DNA of 64,000 nt from JAGWBD01 sp965220615. GTDB taxonomy: Bacteria; Chloroflexota; Anaerolineae; Aggregatilineales; Phototrophicaceae. A model generated the notes under the pieces. That model was not told the DNA's origin. It ran no database searches and saw only the letters and a program-made list of their open reading frames with translations. Each line of letters opens with the position of its first letter. The stretch's first letter is position 1. A program made the translations under genes and the position numbers. The stretch is from contig CBDCQL010000002.1 of the NCBI GenBank assembly GCA_965220615.1, positions 1,302,001 through 1,366,000 on the forward strand. The letters run 5' to 3'. Shown one piece after another: positions 51,578 to 60,516 of the stretch.

Positions 51578-52504
51578 ATGAGGATGAACACTGCACAGGG
51601 TCTGGAAGCCGTAGAACAGGCGATGGTTCAGGCCATAAATAGCGATGTCAGCGTCCTGCGCGATGCGAGCAACCATATCCTGCAGGCCGGCGGCAAACGT
51701 ATTCGACCTCGATTGCTGTTGCTCGCCTGGGAGGCGACGGGCGGCAGCGATCTGTCGCGAGTGATTCCGGTGGCGGCAGCAGTGGAGCTGGTCCATACCG
51801 CCAGCGTTGTTCACGACGACATCAATGACCATGGCGTCATACGGCGCGGTCGCCCCTCGGTGAACTCCATTTGGGGGCGGACCTTTGCCCTGCTAACCGG
51901 AGACTTTCTCTTCACCTGCGTATACTCCCTGATGGCGCCCTATCAGGACCTGAATATCATTTTGTCAGACGCGACCACAGCTTTGGTCGAGGGAGAAACG
52001 CTGCAGGCGGCGGCTGTGCGCAACGGGGATTTCACCCGCAAGTCCTACATGCAGATTATCGGGCGCAAGACCGCCGCGCTGTTCGGCGCCAGTGCCCGCC
52101 TGGGCGCTGAACTGGCTGAGGCGGGGGGCGAACAGGTCGAGGCGCTGGCGCGTTTCGGCTTCAACATCGGTCTCGCCTTCCAGATCACCGATGACATTCT
52201 CGATCTCACCGCCGACGAGGACCAACTGGGCAAGACGGCAGGCCTCGACCTCGCCCAGGGCAAGGGAGTCGCGGCGGTAGAGGCCAATGCCACGAACAAC
52301 CGCTCAGGGCCTCATTCGTCAGACCGGGATCCGCTCGTCGAACTTCGTCAGCGTCTGCTGGAAGGCGACACGCTGGAGGCAGCACGTTCGCAGGCGACCA
52401 CTCTGGTTGACATGGCCGTCCGGGAACTTGACGTATTGTCGCCCTCGGCCGCACGGGACGAACTGCTTGACCTTGCGCGCGCCACCATTGAACGCCAGTC
52501 CTGA
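51578..52504 (+). CDS. Polyprenyl synthetase (trans-isoprenyl diphosphate synthase)
   Basis: 308 residues. First Asp-rich motif VHDDIND (FARM region), followed by RRGRPSVNSIWG, and second motif ITDDILD (SARM), with GGKRIRPRLLLL in the N-terminal part. This builds chain-elongating prenyl diphosphates for quinones or cell-wall carriers. Start set at the ATG at 51578 (after GGAAG); another ATG is six bases on. The residues before FARM-1 (AAVELVHTASVVHDD) suggest a long-chain product, but length cannot be given. Confidence 0.9.
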   Translation: MRMNTAQGLEAVEQAMVQAINSDVSVLRDASNHILQAGGKRIRPRLLLLAWEATGGSDLSRVIPVAAAVELVHTASVVHDDINDHGVIRRGRPSVNSIWGRTFALLTGDFLFTCVYSLMAPYQDLNIILSDATTALVEGETLQAAAVRNGDFTRKSYMQIIGRKTAALFGASARLGAELAEAGGEQVEALARFGFNIGLAFQITDDILDLTADEDQLGKTAGLDLAQGKGVAAVEANATNNRSGPHSSDRDPLVELRQRLLEGDTLEAARSQATTLVDMAVRELDVLSPSAARDELLDLARATIERQS

Positions 52505-52552
52505 GCAGCGCCTTCCGCTTGTAGTTCTGTTGAAGGCTTCCGCAAGCAGACC

Positions 52553-54175
52553 ATGATACGAATCGCCGGCGTTGCCCAAATGCGACGCATCGAGGCCTCC
52601 GTCGATGCGTCCGGCCTCAGTTACGCGCAAATGATGGAAAACGCGGGCCAGGCGCTGGCCGGGCGCACCATGGCGCTCCTTTCCGAAAGGCAGAGCGCCC
52701 ACGTCCTGCTGCTGATCGGCGCCGGCAACAACGGCGGGGACGGGCTCGTCGCGGCCCGGCGCCTGGCAGAAAACAACGACTTGCGTGTCACTTGTTATCT
52801 GTTGCGGGCACGCGACGGGGACCCCCTGCTCTCTTCCGCCCGCGACGCAGGCGCGTCCATATTGCTCGCCACGGAGGACCCGCAACGAGGCAGATTGCGC
52901 GCGCTCTGCGGGGAGGTTGATCTCGTCGTCGATGCCCTGCTGGGAATCGGCCTGCGCCTGCCCCTGCGGGATGACGTGGCAAGCCTGCTGGAAGCTGCAC
53001 GCGAAGTCATTGCGTCGCGCCGACGCCGGCAACAGGCGTCTCCACGTTTCCCGGAGATGCCGTCGCCGCCCGAACCGCTTGCCGGGCCTCTGGTCCTGGC
53101 CGTGGACTGCCCCTCGGGCCTCGATTGTGACAGCGGGGAAATCGCAGAGCAGTCTGTTTCAGCCGATGAGACCCTGACTTTCATTGCCGCCAAGCCTGGG
53201 CTGCTGCGGCCACCAGGCGCGCTGTTTTGCGGCCGACTTTCCTGCGCCAGCGCCGGTGTCGCCGGGGACTTTCCTGCCCTGCATGAAGAAACGCGGGTGC
53301 TGGCGGACCCGTCCCTGGTTCGATCCTTTCTGCCAGAACGCCCGCGCGACGCGCACAAGGGAAGCTTCGGCAAGCTGCTCATCGTCGGTGGCAGCGCGAA
53401 CTACCGCGGCGCTCCGGGCCTCAGCGCCCTGGCCGCCCAACGCGTGGGCGCGGGACTGGTGACCGTCAGCGCGCCGGAGGACGTGATCAATGCGCTGGCC
53501 GCGCAACAACCGGGCGTCACCTGGCTGCCGGACTCATTTGCCGCCCTGCGCGACGCCATACCGGGATACACGGCACTGGTACTTGGACCGGGCTGGGGCA
53601 CCTCGGACCGAACGCGCGACATGCTGGAACGCTTGCTTGCACTGGAGTTACCGCCTCTGCTTGTCGATGCCGACGCCCTGAACCTGCTCGCTGCCCGGCA
53701 GGAATGGCCGGGTCTACTGCCGCCCGGCACCATCGTGACGCCCCACCCCGGTGAGGTAGCGCGGTTGGCGCGGCTACCCCTCGACCAGGTGCAGCAAAAT
53801 CGCTGGCGCCTGGGCCCCGAACTGGCGGAGCGCTGGAAGGTCACCCTGGTATTCAAGGGAGCCTACACGCTCGTCGCCTCGCCGGATGCGCCCGTCGCTG
53901 TGATGCCTTTTTGCAGTGACGCCCTGGCACGCGCCGGCAGCGGCGACGTGCTGGCGGGCGCCATTGGCGGTCTGCTGGCCCAGGGCAGCCCGCCACGGTC
54001 GGCGGCGGTCGCCGGAAGTTACCTGCAGGGCCTGGCCGGAATGCTTGCGGCGGAACGGGCAGGCACAAGCCGCAGTCTCCTTGCCACGGACATCGCGGAC
54101 GGCCTTTCGACTGCTCTGGCACGCACGGAATTCGAAGGTCAGCGTGGGCGACTTTGGGAACCGCTTAGCAAGTGA
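52553..54175 (+). CDS. nnr: Bifunctional NAD(P)HX epimerase/dehydratase
   Basis: 540 residues. N-terminal YjeF epimerase domain (1-235: SYAQMMENAG, GAGNNGGDGLVAARRL, VVDALLGIGL, AVDCPSGLDCDSG) plus C-terminal ADP/ATP-dependent dehydratase domain (265-520: HKGSFGKLLIVGGSANYRGA, VTPHPGE, ARAGSGDVLAGAIGGLLAQG). Together they repair hydrated NADH and NADPH. The epimerase domain has a small Arg-rich insertion (SRRRRQQASPRFPEMPSPPEP) near 152-172. Convergent with and overlapping a small membrane protein gene. Confidence 0.92.
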   Translation: MIRIAGVAQMRRIEASVDASGLSYAQMMENAGQALAGRTMALLSERQSAHVLLLIGAGNNGGDGLVAARRLAENNDLRVTCYLLRARDGDPLLSSARDAGASILLATEDPQRGRLRALCGEVDLVVDALLGIGLRLPLRDDVASLLEAAREVIASRRRRQQASPRFPEMPSPPEPLAGPLVLAVDCPSGLDCDSGEIAEQSVSADETLTFIAAKPGLLRPPGALFCGRLSCASAGVAGDFPALHEETRVLADPSLVRSFLPERPRDAHKGSFGKLLIVGGSANYRGAPGLSALAAQRVGAGLVTVSAPEDVINALAAQQPGVTWLPDSFAALRDAIPGYTALVLGPGWGTSDRTRDMLERLLALELPPLLVDADALNLLAARQEWPGLLPPGTIVTPHPGEVARLARLPLDQVQQNRWRLGPELAERWKVTLVFKGAYTLVASPDAPVAVMPFCSDALARAGSGDVLAGAIGGLLAQGSPPRSAAVAGSYLQGLAGMLAAERAGTSRSLLATDIADGLSTALARTEFEGQRGRLWEPLSK

Positions 54176-54408
54176 GCCAAAATCAGGGCGGCAAGGGAGC
54201 AGAGACTGGCCGGGCCCATGTGGATTTCACCAATCAGCAGGAACTTCAGGTCCAGCGAGGTTGCCATCATTTGGCCCAGCGCAAACCCTGACCAGGCCGC
54301 CAGCATAAAGAGGGCCAGACGCCGCACGTCACCCCCGACGATGATGTGGAAGACTGCGCCGTGCAGCGTCGCCAGAATGAATCCAAATGTCAATACAGGC
54401 CCTGGCAC
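54139..54408 (-). CDS. Small membrane protein, unknown function
   Basis: 89 residues from the GTG at 54408, which is preceded by GGGAGCAGGCGG. It starts VPGPVLTFGFILATLHGAVFHIIVGGD and has three hydrophobic helices (about 3-22, 29-48, 62-80). The GFILATL-G--FH-IVGG pattern recalls a short membrane family in Chloroflexota; no function is known to me. The frame extends further upstream but without signals. Its 3' end overlaps the nnr gene by 37 bp; it is divergent from the SRPBCC gene. Confidence 0.6.
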   Translation of the reverse strand: MPGPVLTFGFILATLHGAVFHIIVGGDVRRLALFMLAAWSGFALGQMMATSLDLKFLLIGEIHMGPASLCSLAALILAHLLSGSQSRPR

Positions 54409-54497
54409 CCGCCTGCTCCCTGAATTGTTTTCGGGAGCGGGCAGTGTAGCACAGACCATCGCATTGAACCGGCAACGGGAAACGCTATACTGGTTGC

Positions 54498-55448
54498 ATG
54501 AATCAACTGGATCACACTGTGCTCGTTGCCGCCGCCCCGGAGGCGGTCTGGTCCTTCCTGAGCGACCTGAACCAGAATCCTGCATGGCAAAGTGATTGCC
54601 AGAGCGTGATTTTCCTCTCCAAGCAACGCAGCGGCAAGGGCGCCCGCTGGCGCTACCGCAACCTTTCAGGAAAAGAATTCGAACTGGAAATCACGGCCTG
54701 GTATGACGGTCTGGGATACGAGTACCGCTTCCTCGACGGCAGCGCGCACGGTCGCCTTCGTTTGCAGGAAATCGCAGAAGGCACGACGGTGCAATGGACC
54801 TTCAATTATGAACCCAAGGGCCGTTTGGGCGGCATGCGCAATGCCCTTGGTTTGAAGCGCAAACTCCGCAAGTACATGGACGAAAGTCTGCTGGCGCTGC
54901 AGTCCACTGTCCAGCGCACGGTGGGAGATGGTGCCGGCTTCGAGGCGCGCTCACTGATGCGCGACGTCATTTCCTACGATGCGCGCCTCAATTACCGACC
55001 GCGGCATCCCTCCCGGGCGCGCACAGTGCCCGAAGCGCTGCCCATCCTGCCTGTTGAGGAACCGCCCCTGCGGGAAGAAGATACGCGGCCCAATCCGGCC
55101 TACGTCGCGGCCAGCGAAAACAGTCCACTGCCTCGCCAACCTGTGGAGGCTGAACCGACGACCTTTCTCGAAGATCTTGAAACCCCGCGCCCCCGGCCTC
55201 CCCGCCCCGGCCAGATGGAACTCAGCATCTGGGAGGTCTTTGGGCTGGAGCGGCCGGAACCGGTCGTTTATCAACCTGAACCGAAACCACCAACCCGTCC
55301 ATTGCCACCCCGCGAGCTTCCAACTCCGGCAGTGCGGGCAACGCCCAAGCCGCGGGCAAGTGCGGACAACCTCATCCCGGGTCATCCCGGATGGCGTCGG
55401 CTGCAGCGGCGGCAACGGTCAGGAATTCAGGCTTCGCGTGAGAGATAG
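54498..55448 (+). CDS. SRPBCC family protein with a proline-rich tail
   Basis: 316 residues. The first 145 form an SRPBCC/polyketide-cyclase-like lipid-binding fold (APEAVWSFLSDLNQNPAWQSD, GARWRYRNLSG, GTTVQWTFNYEPKG). Residues about 165-316 are Pro-, Arg- and Glu-rich and look disordered (PPRPGQMELSIWEVFGLERPEP contains one conserved-looking short motif, SIWEVFGL). The ligand is unknown. The tail could bind a partner. Followed on the minus strand by tRNA-His. Confidence 0.75.
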   Translation: MNQLDHTVLVAAAPEAVWSFLSDLNQNPAWQSDCQSVIFLSKQRSGKGARWRYRNLSGKEFELEITAWYDGLGYEYRFLDGSAHGRLRLQEIAEGTTVQWTFNYEPKGRLGGMRNALGLKRKLRKYMDESLLALQSTVQRTVGDGAGFEARSLMRDVISYDARLNYRPRHPSRARTVPEALPILPVEEPPLREEDTRPNPAYVAASENSPLPRQPVEAEPTTFLEDLETPRPRPPRPGQMELSIWEVFGLERPEPVVYQPEPKPPTRPLPPRELPTPAVRATPKPRASADNLIPGHPGWRRLQRRQRSGIQASRER

Positions 55449-55472
55449 GTGGGAGTCTCTGAGGGAAGTCTG

Positions 55473-55545
55473 GGTGGGTGATGGGGCTCGAACCCACAAC
55501 ACTCGGAACCACAATCCGATGCTCTACCTTTGAGCTACACCCACC
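55473..55545 (-). tRNA. tRNA-His (GTG)
   Basis: On the minus strand a full cloverleaf: encoded extra G at -1, acceptor GTGGGTG/CACCCAC, anticodon stem TCGGA/TCCGA around TTGTGGT, anticodon GTG, T arm GGTTCGAGCC, and C73 that pairs with G-1, the His identity pair. CCA is not fully encoded. Confidence 0.95.
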
Positions 55546-55603
55546 ATGCGCGGGCAGTTTACCACGCCAGTCAGCGAATTCCAGCCACAGTCAGGCGCGG
55601 CCC

Positions 55604-56356
55604 TCAGCCCAGAGAGGCCAGCATCCGGTCCGGATGATCGCTGACGATTCCATCGACGCCAAGTGACACCAGTTCCCGCGCCCGCCCCTCATCGTTGACC
55701 GTCCAGGTATTGACCAGGTAGCCGCCGGCCCTGGCGGTGTGCATGAAGGCCTCGTCGATTTCGTCGTGCCCGGGGTGCAATACCTCGCAGGGGACGGACT
55801 TCCACATCTTTGACAATTCGGCCGGCATTCCGCTGAAAGTCAGTCGGGCGAGCGGGACATGCGGCAGAATGGCGCGAAAGCGCTGCAGGGCCAGGGGGTT
55901 GAAGGACGAAACCAGGACGCGACTCTCCATCCCTGCCCTGCATATGTCTTCGGCAACGACCTGTTCAATGCCATCATCCTGGGGCGGCAGGGTCTTGATC
56001 TCCACATTGACCAGCAGGCACTTTCCCACTGCCTCAAACACTTCCGCCAACGTGGGGATTTGTGCGCCGCGCCATGCCGCATCGAACCAGGAGCCGGCGT
56101 CCAGCGCCTTCAGTTGCGACAAACTCAACTCAGAGACGTTGCCGCTGCCGTTCGTTGTGGCATCGACCGTGAAATCATGGATGACGACGGCATGACCGTC
56201 ACGTGAAAGCTGTACGTCCAGTTCAACGCCATCTGCGCCCAGGTCGGCAGCCATCTCAAAGGCAGCCAGGGTATTCATGGGGGCGGCGGCGCTGAACCCG
56301 CGGTGCCCGTACACCATCGGCCGCTCGCGCAGCCAGGATGCCAGATTAGCCGACAT
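55604..56356 (-). CDS. Glycerophosphodiester phosphodiesterase
   Basis: 250 residues of the GDPD family. Active-site blocks are GHRGFSAAAPMNT (His 18, Arg 19), GVELDVQLSRDG (Glu and Asp metal ligands) and VIHDFTVDATTNG (second His). NVEIKT and the ending NTWTVNDEGRARELVSLGVDGIVSDHPD are typical of UgpQ-like enzymes, which release glycerol 3-phosphate from deacylated phospholipids. No signal peptide, so cytoplasmic. The start overlaps the Rieske gene's stop by 11 bp, placing it at the end of the suf operon. Confidence 0.9.
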   Translation of the reverse strand: MSANLASWLRERPMVYGHRGFSAAAPMNTLAAFEMAADLGADGVELDVQLSRDGHAVVIHDFTVDATTNGSGNVSELSLSQLKALDAGSWFDAAWRGAQIPTLAEVFEAVGKCLLVNVEIKTLPPQDDGIEQVVAEDICRAGMESRVLVSSFNPLALQRFRAILPHVPLARLTFSGMPAELSKMWKSVPCEVLHPGHDEIDEAFMHTARAGGYLVNTWTVNDEGRARELVSLGVDGIVSDHPDRMLASLG

Positions 56357-56663
56357 CGTCCAGGCCTATCTGCACGTTGCCGTTCTGGATGCGGACCGGA
56401 TAGATCTTGAGCGGCCGGACTGCCGGAGGCATGGTTACCGAGCCGTCCCGCAGGTCAAAGCGGGCGTAGTGTCGCGGGCATTCGATTTCACAGCCCAGCA
56501 ATCGACCGTCCGCCAGCGGGCCATCGTCATGCGTGCAGACATCGGCCACGGCGTAATGTTCACCGTCCACGTTGAACAGCGCGATGACGTGGTGGGCGAC
56601 CTCAAACACGATGTGCCCGCCAGGCGACAATTCATCATCCGCGGCGACGTCCACCCAGACCAT
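56346..56663 (-). CDS. Soluble Rieske-type ferredoxin
   Basis: 105 residues from the ATG at 56663, which overlaps the SufU stop as TGATG. The 2Fe-2S ligands are in VCTHDDG (C-x-H) and IECPRHYARFDL (C-x2-H), 16-17 residues apart. No membrane segment, so it is like the ferredoxin subunits of Rieske oxygenases (NirD/BphF type). Rieske proteins of this kind are found at the end of some suf operons, where their partner is unclear. Confidence 0.88.
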   Translation of the reverse strand: MVWVDVAADDELSPGGHIVFEVAHHVIALFNVDGEHYAVADVCTHDDGPLADGRLLGCEIECPRHYARFDLRDGSVTMPPAVRPLKIYPVRIQNGNVQIGLDDVG

Positions 56664-57034
56664 CACACCAGCCCTTCCGAGCCGACAGACAGGGTCTTGA
56701 GTGGCAACAGGCCGCACTTGACCCGGTTAAGCGCCAGGGGGATGCCAATCATTTCGAGCATCTCATCACGGGTGATTTGTCTTGCCTCGGCCAGAGTTTG
56801 ACCCAAAATGCGTTCCGCCAGCATGGATGCGCTCGCCTGGCAGATTGCGCAGCCTTCTGCGTCCCAGGCGACGGCGCTGATTCGTCCTTCTGCATCCAGT
56901 CGCAGGGTCAGGCGCAGGCGATCGCCACAAAGCGGATTGTCTTCCTCATGATCGATGTCGGCGGGATCCAGAACGCCGGGGAAGCGCGGATTGCGCGCAT
57001 GGTCCAGGATGATCTCTCTTTGCAGATCGTCCAT
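56663..57034 (-). CDS. sufU: Iron-sulfur assembly protein SufU
   Basis: 123 residues. The three conserved Cys appear as NPLCGDR (C36), EGCAICQASASML (C62, with C65) and RVKCGLLPL, with D38 as the further zinc ligand, and the SufU-type insertion between the second and third Cys is present. SufU accepts sulfur from SufS in Gram-positive-type Suf systems. No sufS is next to it; a GH32 fragment takes that place. Confidence 0.9.
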   Translation of the reverse strand: MDDLQREIILDHARNPRFPGVLDPADIDHEEDNPLCGDRLRLTLRLDAEGRISAVAWDAEGCAICQASASMLAERILGQTLAEARQITRDEMLEMIGIPLALNRVKCGLLPLKTLSVGSEGLV

Positions 57035-57045
57035 CGCGCCCTCCT

Positions 57046-57600
57046 TCAGCCCTTGTTACGCCAGATACTCGCCAACGGCCAGACCGTCAGGGAATGCAAA
57101 TGAGCCTCGCCCTCAATGGCAAAGACCTCGACCGACGAACGCCCGACAAACCCATGCAGTCCAAGACTGCCCTCTTCCAATGGCAGCGGCGCCTCGCAGG
57201 CCAGGGCGAAGCTGGCGTTGAAGTCGCCCCTCCCCGACCGGAAACTGTTCAGGAACAGACTGCCACAATCTACATTGTAGCGCAGTTCGGCCCACTGATT
57301 CTCACCCGCAAACACGCGCAGTCCAGGGGCATCGGCGTCCCTAGGTTCAAGGTCTGCAATGATTTCCAGCGTCGTGCCTTGCATGCCTGTCAGCAGATTT
57401 TCGTTCGGGCGGGTCGCCTGCGCCGGCACTTTCCTGTCGTCACCCCGCAAGGTGCGCAGCGACTTGACCGGCTGCTGTGACAGGTGAACGCCTTCAGGCA
57501 TTTTGACCAGGCGCAATTTACGGGGCAGGGTCATGGCCCCGCGCCAGGTTGAAGTCGAGATGTCAGCACAAAAGCCCTGGTACAAGCAAGAGCAATGCAA
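57046..57600 (-). pseudogene. GH32 (sucrose/fructan hydrolase) C-terminal domain fragment
   Basis: The frame encodes only the C-terminal beta-sandwich of a glycoside hydrolase family 32 enzyme: WRGAMTLPRKLRLVK at the domain start, QQPVKSLRTLR, AELRYNVDCGSLFLNSFRSGRGDF, GLHGFVGRSSVEVFAIEGE and HSLTVWPL at the end. The catalytic five-bladed propeller (about 300 residues) that must precede it is missing; only about 14 unrelated codons lie upstream, then 26 bp to the sufD stop. There is no ribosome site at the ATG at 57600. It is most likely a remnant of a truncated gene trapped between sufD and sufU. Confidence 0.75.
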
Positions 57601-57626
57601 TAATTGAGAACTTGCGAACGCGCCAG

Positions 57627-58982
57627 TCAGCCGCCCGCCCCGTTGCTGCCGACAATCTTGCTTTCCACCCTGGCCTGCAATCGCTCCCGCACGCGCTCGA
57701 AGGGCACTCGTTCAAGCAATTCGTCAAAAAAGCCCTTGATGACCATCAACTCCGCCTCGGGCCGGGAAATGCCGCGGCTCATCAGATAGAAAATCGGCTC
57801 TTCCTCAAGGGTGCCGAAGGTCGCCGCGTGCGAACACTTGACGTCGTCTGCCTCGATTTCCAGACCGGGGATGGCGTCCATGCGCGCCTCGTCATCCAGC
57901 AACATGTTGCGACAGGCCTGAAAGCCATCGATGCGTTGCATGCCGGGCAGCGACTTGATCATGCCCTGCCAGAGCGTACGGGCGTGGTCGCGGGCGGCGC
58001 CCTTGAAGAGCAGGTCGGAGCGGGTTAGCGGCGCATTGTGGTTTTGCTGCGTGTCGAGGTCCAGCATCTGCCGGCCGTCGGCGAAAAAGAAGCCGGACAT
58101 GCGGCCGGTGGCGCCCTGACCATCGATGTCGAGCTCCAGAAATGCCTTGGTCAGTTGACTGCCCGTTACTCCCAGCACCCAGTCCAGATTGGCATCGCGG
58201 CCGACGCGCGCGCGCTGGTGACTGAATTCCCAGGTGTTGCGGTTCCAGTCCTGCAGCGACACGCAGGTCAGATTGGCATTGGCCTCCAGCAAGAGTTCCG
58301 TCGCCCCGATCCAGGCTGCCTGCTCATCCATCTCCGCTGAGGCATATTCGACCTGCAGCGTGGCCTGGGCGCTTTCCTCCAGCACGACCAGCACGTGGCC
58401 GAGGCTGGCCCCGGGTTGCGTGTTATACATCACCACATGGAATGGCAATTCCGCCACCACGTTGCGCGGCACGTAGAGCAGGACGCCGTGAGTCCACAGG
58501 GCGGCATGCAGGGCTGCGAACTTGCCGTCACCGGGACGTACTGCCCGGGTCAGCAAGTGTTTGCGCAGGAGGTCTCCATGTTCGCGGGCCGCACTCCCCA
58601 AATCCTGAAAGAGCACACCCCTTTCAGCCAGTGAAGAGGCGAATTCACTGCGCTGCAGGCGACCATCTACGAAAACCAGCGAGCCACCCTCGCCGGCGCC
58701 CACCAGGGGTTCCAGATTGACGGCCGGCACGGCATCCAGGCCAGCCTCGGAAACGGGGAAATGTCCGGCCTCGGCCCAGCGCAGGCCGCGAATGTCGGTT
58801 CGCCGCCACTCCTCGTCATTGAGCGTGGGCATTGGCGTTGCAGCGGCGATCTCCCAGGCCGCCAGACGCGTTTCCAGCAGCCAACGCGGCTCATCAAGCG
58901 CCGCGGACAGTTGTTCAACGTCCGCGCGCGTCCAGGCGGGTTCCGTGCGCACGCCACCACGCCTTCTGGCGACTACAACCAT
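57627..58982 (-). CDS. sufD: Fe-S cluster assembly protein SufD
   Basis: 451 residues of the SufB/SufD family: N-terminal helical part (WLLETRLAAWEIAAATPMP), then a right-handed beta helix. NHNAPLTRSDLLFKGAARDHARTLWQGMI and the conserved C-terminal VKCSHAATFGTLEEEPIFYLMSRGI are diagnostic; the latter His is a SufD active residue. ATG after GGGAG. Lies about 80 bp after sufB. Confidence 0.93.
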   Translation of the reverse strand: MVVVARRRGGVRTEPAWTRADVEQLSAALDEPRWLLETRLAAWEIAAATPMPTLNDEEWRRTDIRGLRWAEAGHFPVSEAGLDAVPAVNLEPLVGAGEGGSLVFVDGRLQRSEFASSLAERGVLFQDLGSAAREHGDLLRKHLLTRAVRPGDGKFAALHAALWTHGVLLYVPRNVVAELPFHVVMYNTQPGASLGHVLVVLEESAQATLQVEYASAEMDEQAAWIGATELLLEANANLTCVSLQDWNRNTWEFSHQRARVGRDANLDWVLGVTGSQLTKAFLELDIDGQGATGRMSGFFFADGRQMLDLDTQQNHNAPLTRSDLLFKGAARDHARTLWQGMIKSLPGMQRIDGFQACRNMLLDDEARMDAIPGLEIEADDVKCSHAATFGTLEEEPIFYLMSRGISRPEAELMVIKGFFDELLERVPFERVRERLQARVESKIVGSNGAGG

Positions 58983-59061
58983 TTATGCTCCCGGGGTGTT
59001 GATTCGATTGTGCAGGTCTTTTGTTCGAGTGATTCGCTCACCCGTTGACGTTCGGCTCCGA

Positions 59062-60516
59062 TCAGCCGATGGAACCCTCCAGCTGGATCTGCACCAGCCG
59101 GTTGAGTTCGAGCGCGTACTCCATGGGCAATTCCTTGACCAGCGGCTCGATGAAGCCGTTGACGATCATCGCATTCGCCTCATCTTCACTGAGTCCGCGA
59201 CTCATCGCATAGAACAACTGGTCCTCACCCACCTTGCTGACCGATGCCTCGTGCCCCATAGTCACCTTGCGCGAGTCGATTTCAATATAGGGCCAGGTGT
59301 CTGAACGGCTGGCGTCATCCAGCAGCAGGGCATCGCAGACAACGTTGCTCTTGATGTTGTCGGCATCCTCGACGACCTTCAGCAGGCCGCGGTAGCTGGC
59401 GCGCCCGCCATCCTTGCTGATGGACTTGCTGATGATCTGGCTGGTGGTGTTGGGCGCAAGATGCGTGATCTTGGCGCCCGCGTCCTGGTGCTGTCCGGCG
59501 CCGGCGAAGGCGATCGACAGGACCTCGCCATGCGCGCCTTCTTCCATCAGTAGCACGGCGGGGTACTTCATGGTCAGTTTGCTGCCCAGGTTGGCGTCCA
59601 CCCATTCCATTGTCGCGTTGCGATGCGCCTGGGCGCGCTTGGTCACCAGGTTGTAAACGTTGTTGGACCAGTTCTGGATGGTTGTGTAGCGGCAACGGCC
59701 GCCTTCCTTGACGACGATCTCCACCACCGCGCTGTGCAGGCTGTCGGAACTGTAGGTGGGGGCCGTGCAGCCCTCGACATAATGCACCCAGGCGCCTTCG
59801 TCGACGATAATCAGGGTGCGTTCAAACTGGCCCATGTTGCGGGTGTTGATGCGGAAATAGGCCTGCAAGGGCATTTCCACATGCACGCCCGGAGGCACGT
59901 AAATGAACGAACCGCCCGACCAAACGGCAGAATTGAGCGCCGCAAACTTGTTGTCGTTCCAGGGAATGACCGTCCCGAAGTACTCCCGTACCAGGTCAGG
60001 GTATTCGCGCAGGCCGCTGTCCATGTCGAGAAAAATGACGCCCTTGCTCTCAAGGTCCTCGCGAATGTTGTGGTAGACCGACTCGGAGTCGTACTGCGCG
60101 CTGACGCCCTGCAGATACTTCTGCTCGGCTTCCGGGATTCCGAGGCGATCAAAAGTGTCCTTGATTTCCGCCGGCACGTCCTCCCAGTCGCGTTCGGTGC
60201 CGTCCGTCGCGCGGACGTAGTAATAGATATCTTCGAAGTCGATGCCATTCAGCAGCGCCGTATTGCCCCAGTTCGGCATCGGACGCTCGCAGAAATGCTC
60301 GTAGGCCTTGAGGCGGTATTCGGTCATCCAGGCCGGCTCGCCCTTCATCTCGCTGATCTGGCGAACCCGCTCGGCATCCAACCCCTTCTCGCTGACGTAG
60401 CTGTAATCCACGTCGTCGTCATAAAAGCCGTAGGTGCTGTCGTAATCGCCACGCACCTCGCGCAGCGCGCTTTCCTCGGCGGTGAGTTGCTTTTCGCTCT
60501 TAACCAGCCCGTTCAT
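59062..60516 (-). CDS. sufB: Fe-S cluster assembly protein SufB
   Basis: 484 residues from the ATG at 60516, which overlaps the sufC stop (ATGA) and follows GGAGAGG. YDSTYGFYDDDVDYSYVSEKGL, the scaffold region GCTAPTYSSDSLH with the conserved Cys, and the C-terminal MGHEASVSKVGEDQLFYAMSRGL are diagnostic. SufB with SufC and SufD builds nascent Fe-S clusters in the cytoplasm. Confidence 0.95.
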   Translation of the reverse strand: MNGLVKSEKQLTAEESALREVRGDYDSTYGFYDDDVDYSYVSEKGLDAERVRQISEMKGEPAWMTEYRLKAYEHFCERPMPNWGNTALLNGIDFEDIYYYVRATDGTERDWEDVPAEIKDTFDRLGIPEAEQKYLQGVSAQYDSESVYHNIREDLESKGVIFLDMDSGLREYPDLVREYFGTVIPWNDNKFAALNSAVWSGGSFIYVPPGVHVEMPLQAYFRINTRNMGQFERTLIIVDEGAWVHYVEGCTAPTYSSDSLHSAVVEIVVKEGGRCRYTTIQNWSNNVYNLVTKRAQAHRNATMEWVDANLGSKLTMKYPAVLLMEEGAHGEVLSIAFAGAGQHQDAGAKITHLAPNTTSQIISKSISKDGGRASYRGLLKVVEDADNIKSNVVCDALLLDDASRSDTWPYIEIDSRKVTMGHEASVSKVGEDQLFYAMSRGLSEDEANAMIVNGFIEPLVKELPMEYALELNRLVQIQLEGSIG

